From assembly GCA_012932865.1 (NCBI GenBank), contig SAXG01000012.1, positions 620,001-684,000 of the forward strand: a DNA stretch of 64,000 bases. The letters run 5' to 3'. The number at the start of each line of letters is the position of its first letter. Position 1 is the first letter of the stretch. A model generated the notes under the pieces. It ran no database searches, had not been told where the DNA came from, and saw only the letters and a program-made list of their open reading frames with translations. The translations under genes and the position numbers were made by a program. Below are positions 59,312-64,000 of this stretch, in pieces. The stretch comes from Amylostereum areolatum. Taxonomy: Eukaryota; Basidiomycota; Agaricomycetes; Russulales; Stereaceae.

Positions 59312-60054
59312 TTAATCCGGGACCGATGCTGAATATCATGTATTTTTACCTCGAAATAATGCCCCCCGTCTTGTTGTAACTCAAACTTGCGTTTTCAAGC
59401 GGGATGGAGGTGTTTTGGATAGCATGAAGCATTGACTCGAATGATATCGTGATGTGACATGCCGGCGATGCCGTCAGAGAACGGACTTCCGGGACGGGAC
59501 CATCGCAGGGTGGATGCGCAGCATTTTTGTGAGTCTCTCTCTTGTCCTTGGGTCACCGCAACAGCACAGCTCATTCCCATACTCTTACCTGCTCCTGCTG
59601 GCGTATCGCATTACCTGTAATCTATTTCCGATCTGTTCTGACCATCTTTCTCTCTCGTTGCAAACATCTCCGGACAGTTCCCTCTCAAGGTGGCTGGGAC
59701 GGCGCAACGGCGCAACGCCCAGCTCAGAGTCAGCGGCGTACAATTGTACACGCAACCCCTCGGCAGCCTCGCCTCCGGTTGTATCCATCTCTGTCCATTG
59801 TACCGTTGTCCTCGGGCCTCGGCCGCAGCCATTGAGGCCATTTGACTAGGATTCGTACGCAACATGGCCCCGATCCCGTCCGCTTTCAAATCACCTATCA
59901 TCTATCTGATCCTTATATGCGATCTCGGGGCAGTGTCTCATAGCGCCTCTCAGCCTCGAGGTCGTATTTAGGCCCCCCGGCCTATTCCATGATTGTCCTT
60001 TCGGTTGGTTGTTTCGAAGCCCCCCACCCACCCCTGCTCATTCTGCTCCCGACA
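59312..60054. other. Intergenic region, 0.74 kb
   Basis: No gene recognised. A - strand frame at 59611-59901 has no splice context or family signature. The right part is the promoter of the gene starting at 60055, with CCTTATATGC near 59910 as a weak TATA candidate. Confidence 0.5.
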
Positions 60055-60588
60055 ATGGGTATCGCCAACGCTCTCTACCACTTCGCTTTCAAGAAACCCG
60101 AGGCTCCGTGGGAGGTCGTGGACAGTAAATCCGTCGAACCAGTGCCGCTCTGGGATGACGAAGACGGTACGCTACTGCTTCCTCGTCACAGACGCATGTT
60201 GACAAGCTTTTCAAGCAGATCTTGACATCATCTACATCCACGATACTGACATCGTCCGCAACTACGTATTCGACGTTCAGGCACAGAAAGACATTCAGAG
60301 ATCCCTCATCTTCGCCCAGCAGCAGATGTTGCACGAGGTTCGTAGCAAAGGCTACAATGTCCTGTGGTGCGAAGGGTAGGTCTACGATCGCTTTCTCCCA
60401 TGACGTTCACTCAGCGGCAAACTAGGTGGGACCTCACCCTTCTCCGCAAAGCAAAACGATATCGCGTCGAGGTGCGTTACATAGGCCGGCCAGCATATCT
60501 CTCGGGCAAGCCCCTTGCATCCCCGCTGCCGCCGTTCATGGGCGTCATCGATCATCTCGCGCGAAGCTCGTGTGTACCATGGCCTTGA
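60055..60588 (+). CDS. Conserved-looking small protein of unknown function
   Basis: No family recognised. Three exons joined by GT-AG introns 60167-60218 and 60376-60426 give about 143 residues. The chain runs MGIANALYHFAFKKPEAPWE, VPLWDDEDDLDIIYIHDTDI, a central helix DVQAQKDIQRSLIFAQQQML, then GYNVLWCEGWDLTLLRKAKR and VEVRYIGRPAYLSGKPLAS. It ends FMGVIDHLARSSCVPWP. There is no signal peptide or membrane segment. The even amino-acid composition, clean splice sites and single reading frame across three exons make it a credible gene. The amphipathic Gln-rich helix and Trp-containing strands suggest a small folded cytosolic protein. Confidence 0.72.
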
Positions 60589-61075
60589 TTGTATTCTCCG
60601 TGTGTCAAGCTGTATCAATAAGCGGCTCTCGTGTGGTATACCATTTGTATCATTATTACGCATCACTCATATCCTTACTTATCCCTATGTGCTCTCTGTC
60701 CGGGTCCCCGTATAGCCCTAGTATTTTATAATAACATCTCGCTATCTCATATGCACTCTCAGCGTCGTGCGACGTCGCTGAAGCCAAGTCCCTCCAACAC
60801 AGAAGCATGAGACCGGGCGCAAATATGTCTTCGCCGTGGTATAGAAGTTGTGCGAACCGGCGCAAGTTGCATACCTGTTCAGAATATGCTGTGAATAAAG
60901 CCCATCCAGTAACTCAGGGGACAATTCATTGCATCGAACGAACGCTTCTTGATTATGATATGCACACAATTCTTAAAGTGCCAACAGTTGTACATGTACA
61001 ACGACGTTCTCTCGCGGACGTTGAACGTTGATGAACGACGACGCATACGCGATTGCAATATCACTCATGCACCCT
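60589..61075. other. Convergent 3' region
   Basis: Between the stop of the + strand small gene and the stop of the - strand TPR gene. No gene seen. It has several short AT-rich stretches, as expected for 3' UTRs. Confidence 0.5.
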
Positions 61076-61909
61076 CTACCTGAGCTCTGCGATCTTCTCA
61101 TACATTTCTTGCGCTGTCACTTCATAGATGTCGAGTGTCTCTCGACCTTGGTTGATGTCCAACCCCCCTGATTCGGCCTCTCTGGACTTGACTTTGCGGT
61201 CGATGATGTCGTCCAGCTTCTTCAGAAGGGAAGCGTCGCTTGGAGCTTTGGTAAGTGCGGAACGAATGTCTGTAATGTAATGATGAAGACTCATTGCGTG
61301 ACAGCTAAGAGACGAAGGCAAACCAAGGTCTACCTGTTCAACTGCGTCTAACTTCCCAAGGAGACGCCTGGCCTGACCCCGGCGGTCCAAAGCTTTGAGC
61401 AGAATGCCACCATCCCTTTCCAGAGCACTTGTTGCGTCGTTTTCAGTGTCATTGACTACGCGTTGGCGCGATACTCTGTTCACTCACAACCAGTATACTG
61501 GTCGGGCTCTTAGCGAGGCAAGCACTGTAAAGCAGGAAAGCTTGTTTCGTATCTCCAGACCGTAAGGCGAAATTTCCCTAGATACACGTGGAGGGATCCT
61601 TGAGTCCTCGATAGTCGATGGCGATCACAGAGAACATCTCACCTTGGCTTTCAATTTAATACTCAGCGCATCATCGCGCTGCCACTCCGTCTTCCCCCGA
61701 AGAATACGTTGTGCCATCGTCTCTCCCCTTTCGTCTGCATCCTTCATATCCGCCCGGACCATGTCCAGCAAAGCCTGCATCTTAGACGGGTCCGCAGCGA
61801 GCTTCGTTAAGAGGTTGGCTTGCGTGAGATCTTGAGTTATCCGTGTCATCGAAGCAAGTTCGTCGGCCTGGTTGTCGCCTGTAAGGACGGCAGGCTCGAA
61901 AGGGTTCAT
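61076..61909 (-). CDS. TPR-repeat protein
   Basis: The start MNPFEPAVLTGDNQADELAS is followed by an acidic helical region, DMVRADMKDADERGETMAQR, then TPR-type helices KGNFALRSGDTKQAFLLYSA and TENDATSALERDGGILLKAL, DRRGQARRLLGKLDAVEQ. The tail is SLLKKLDDIIDRKVKSREAE. Introns 61578-61642 and 61270-61323 are clear. The junction near 61490 is not: the segment from SPTSILV to NDTENDATSAL cannot be joined cleanly with GT-AG sites, and a one-base shift (SNRVSRQRVVND) would restore a TPR helix starting Asn-Arg. This may be a missed intron or another +1 indel. TPR scaffolds bind Hsp90/Hsp70 or other partners; which one is unknown. Confidence 0.72.
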
Positions 61910-62373
61910 GGGATCCTCAGCACGATATTTGTGGTTGGTTTCCACGTTGTTGATACGGTTTGGGCGGTGGTAAGGACAAGGATGCCACCTATCGATGGAG
62001 AGGGTGAAGGTGGGTGTCAGTGGAAGCGGTCGGATACCGTGAATGACATGCATATATACCTGCCGAGATTGATCACAGTGGCTCTTCAGTACGCTGGATC
62101 GCCGTTTCCAGCTGAGGCATATGGCTCCGTTGGGCGCTGGTGCGCTTGCCCCTTACATGAATGAAGCTCTCGGTTGGAGGCATGCACATGAGTATAGCAG
62201 CACGTCTTCCGATCGAGACGTTGAACCGTATAGCCTTTTCATCCTACCCTTTACCTCTCCTTGCTGCATTGTTACCCTCCACATTAGTCAAGACCAAGAG
62301 AACCTCATGAGGCTAAGGAATCGTGGATACCGCACATACGGTCAAGAGCAGTATATTCGCGGTTGTACGGATG
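61910..62373. other. Upstream region of the TPR gene, 0.46 kb
   Basis: This separates the start of the - strand TPR gene from the end of the - strand sulfurtransferase gene. An in-frame extension of the TPR frame reaches 62053 but adds no family feature. Nothing else was recognised. Confidence 0.5.
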
Positions 62374-63573
62374 CTAAGAAGTGGATTTAACAATCTCGCT
62401 TTCGGGTCGAGACGCGTAGCCGGTCCACGACTACCAAACTTTGAGAACAACAAACAGTGTATCGGAAATAGCCTGCTCACCTCGTCGTATATCGCTACCC
62501 GAGATGACTCGGCGATGAGCTTGAGCCCGAGATAGAGCACCCCCGCGGTCATGCCACTTCCACAGCTCGCTGTAACGCTTCTGTTTCCCTCCAGGATCTG
62601 CTTCGCGTGCTCCTCGCCCACGGCATCTACCAAAGCGCGTTTGAGTTCGTCAGGTGGAAGATAAGTCGTATAGGTCTTGTCGGAGTTGGGAACAGCGTGT
62701 GATTGAAGTAAAACATTGAAGGGAAGCGAAAAGGACTTGGGAATGTGACCAGAGGAAAGGCCAGGGCGCGGTTCAGGGTCGACGCCGAGGTACCTTTGAA
62801 GAGCAGTCGGCCATGATGCGGAGGCAGGGTACTATTGGGCATACATACCTGCCGCGGGAACGCGCATCGAGAACAAGTTCGGCATCTACATTCGAGACTA
62901 ACTCATCCTTTGCGTTTGACACCATCTGTTCATAACCTGTCACACATCAGACGACGGGCTGGCAACGAAGAAAGGGGGCGACGACGTACTTCTAACAGAA
63001 TCGGATTGCATTGTGGGGATCGGGTAGTTTCCTCGAGGTGAATCGTCAACAGGGCCACTCTCGACTGGTAGCCCGTGCACTTCCCAGCTCGGTAGACCTC
63101 CATCAAGTACACTGGATTTGTCGTGACCAAAGGATTTGAGCATGAAGAGTGCCCGCGGGGATGAGAAGATACCGACGGAGTCATAGCTGTAGCGGTGGTC
63201 TCTAAGCGTGACAGCCACAACGACGATGGTGAAGGACGCGCATTACGACATGGGTAGATGGACTGACACCGAAGGCCTCTAGGGGAAATTCAATACGATA
63301 ACAGTATGCGACAACCCATACGAACGCACCAAGAGCATGTGCGAAGGTTGGTCCACTAGGCATCATATGTCTCAATCCGAGGGAGTTCGGGCTGGCGACT
63401 TCGTCTAGATCTAAGTACCGTGCGCCGGGGATGCGCCTCGAGAGAAATTCTTGCTTTGCATTACGTGGAGAGTTGGGCATGTGCCAGCTTGCATCGAGAA
63501 TAGATACATCGGTTGTGGATCTAAGTTCGTGGAGTTGGGAAGGGGAGAGGAGGAGGGGAACCTTGGAGGACAT
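62374..63573 (-). CDS. TUM1: Two-domain sulfurtransferase (3-mercaptopyruvate/thiosulfate, TUM1 type)
   Basis: TUM1-type enzymes pass persulfide sulfur to tRNA thiolation and other acceptors. Start MSSKVPLLLSPSQLHELRST at 63573. Domain 1 has VSILDASWHMPNSPRNAKQE, RRIPGARYLDLDEVASPNS and YDSVGIFSSPRALFMLKSFG. Domain 2 has VLDARSRGRYLGVDPEPRPG, SGHIPKSFSLPFN and the active loop VTASCGSGMTAGVLYLGLKL with the catalytic Cys. The end is SWTGYASRPESEIVKS then TS. Introns: 63279-63329, 63187-63241 (only a GCGCGT donor keeps frame), 62937-62989, 62794-62848 and 62431-62480. An upstream in-frame stretch (IKLLGRSSSSSSRS) could extend the N-terminus into a presequence. It shares a 198-bp divergent promoter with VMA5. 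Confidence 0.92.
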
Positions 63574-63771
63574 AGATCTAGAAGAAGAGGAAGAGCTACG
63601 ACCGAGAAGTTTAATGCCGGAAGAAAGCAGGGCCAGAGGATCGGAGACTGGAGGACATGTTCGAATTGGAGGATCACTGGGATGTGGTGAGCAACTCCAA
63701 CTTGGACCCGGGCCGCGAGTCTCTTGGGCATCTGCGCGTCTCTGCGCGTTCACCCTCTGCTGCCGACCACA
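63574..63771. promoter_or_regulatory. Shared divergent promoter of TUM1 and VMA5 (198 bp)
   Basis: Only 198 bases separate the start codons of the - strand sulfurtransferase gene and the + strand V-ATPase gene. Both promoters must sit here or overlap the 5' ends of the genes. No TATA box or known factor site was recognised. Confidence 0.5.
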
Positions 63772-64000
63772 ATGCCGTCAGACCAAAGTACCTGGCTCGT
63801 CGCAGTCCCTCAGGATGGCGACTCGGAGGGCGCTCTCCAGGAACTCTCCTCCAAGCTGTCACAACAATCGAAGTCCTTTTCTCATAACAGCATAGGACAG
63901 CTTTATATACCCACCTTCAAGGTCTGTCAGCTCTTCCTCATCGCTTCACTTCTCTCATCTCCCGCAGACGGGAACGTTGGATGCCCTCATCGCCCTTTCA
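63772..64000 (+). CDS. VMA5: V-type H+-ATPase subunit C (3' part outside window)
   Basis: Subunit C is the V1 stalk component that links the catalytic head to the membrane sector and is released on reversible disassembly. Only the first exons are present. The start MPSDQSTWLVAVPQDGDSEG is followed by ALQELSSKLSQQSK and LYIPTFK, then across the intron 63922-63967 by TGTLDALIALS, where the window ends. These match the N-terminus of fungal Vma5 closely. The intron is 46 nt and in phase 0. Confidence 0.93.
   Translation, partial: MPSDQSTWLVAVPQDGDSEGALQELSSKLSQQSKSFSHNSIGQLYIPTFKVCQLFLIASLLSSPADGNVGCPHRPF

Overview
The window is nuclear DNA of a filamentous basidiomycete, most likely an agaricomycete. 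Protein genes lie close together on both strands and are cut by many 45-65 nt introns with GT(or GC)-AG ends and CTRAY-like branch sites. The encoded proteins are typical fungal housekeeping proteins: asparagine-synthetase-like, prohibitin, Atg16, Ypt7, frataxin, BET bromodomain, V-ATPase subunit C. No rRNA, tRNA, CRISPR array or bacterial operon signal was seen. Gene models were made by joining open frames by eye at splice sites, so exon ends are inferences, supported mainly by frame and family motifs.

Layout. 0-8 kb: 6-phosphogluconate dehydrogenase (5' end missing), an ASNSD1-type asparagine synthetase-like protein, prohibitin PHB1, and a three-RRM Pub1/TIA-1-type protein whose frame is broken twice. 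8.3-10.6 kb: a secreted Gly/Ser/Asp-rich protein built from repeated exon modules. 11-15 kb: Atg16, a hAT-like non-autonomous transposon in the promoter of the Rab7 gene YPT7, and a small orphan gene. 15-18.5 kb: no confident gene. 18.5-26.9 kb: acid-lipase-type hydrolase, branched-chain aminotransferase, single-pass membrane protein, PXA-domain protein and 6-phosphogluconolactonase. 27-32.1 kb: a 1.5-kb unit present in three near-identical head-to-tail copies, followed by a second hAT-like element. 32.9-48 kb: a low-complexity protein, a trypsin-fold protease, the FANCM/Mph1 DNA helicase, an RBM26/27-like RNA-binding protein and a G-patch/zinc-finger protein. 48-54.7 kb: BET double-bromodomain protein, a WDR70-like WD40 protein, and a small gene with several frame breaks. 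55-60.6 kb: frataxin and a rhodanese (both with mitochondrial presequences), then a Ctr copper transporter next to an X325/BIM1-like copper-binding secreted protein, and a conserved orphan. 61-64 kb: a TPR protein, a mercaptopyruvate/thiosulfate sulfurtransferase and the start of V-ATPase subunit C.

How genes fit together. Two enzymes of the oxidative pentose phosphate pathway (6PGDH and 6PGL) lie in the window but are not adjacent. The 55-64 kb segment groups metal and sulfur functions: frataxin, a rhodanese, copper importer plus putative copper-relay protein, and TUM1-type sulfurtransferase. The copper pair matches a partnership known from Cryptococcus.

Main points for a second look: the exon-module secreted protein, the tandem triplication in which one copy keeps an open spliced frame, two MITE-like elements with 8-bp target duplications, four to five GC-AG introns, two consecutive 4-nt microexons in the Mph1 gene, and repeated +1 frame breaks in otherwise conserved genes, which may be assembly indels.
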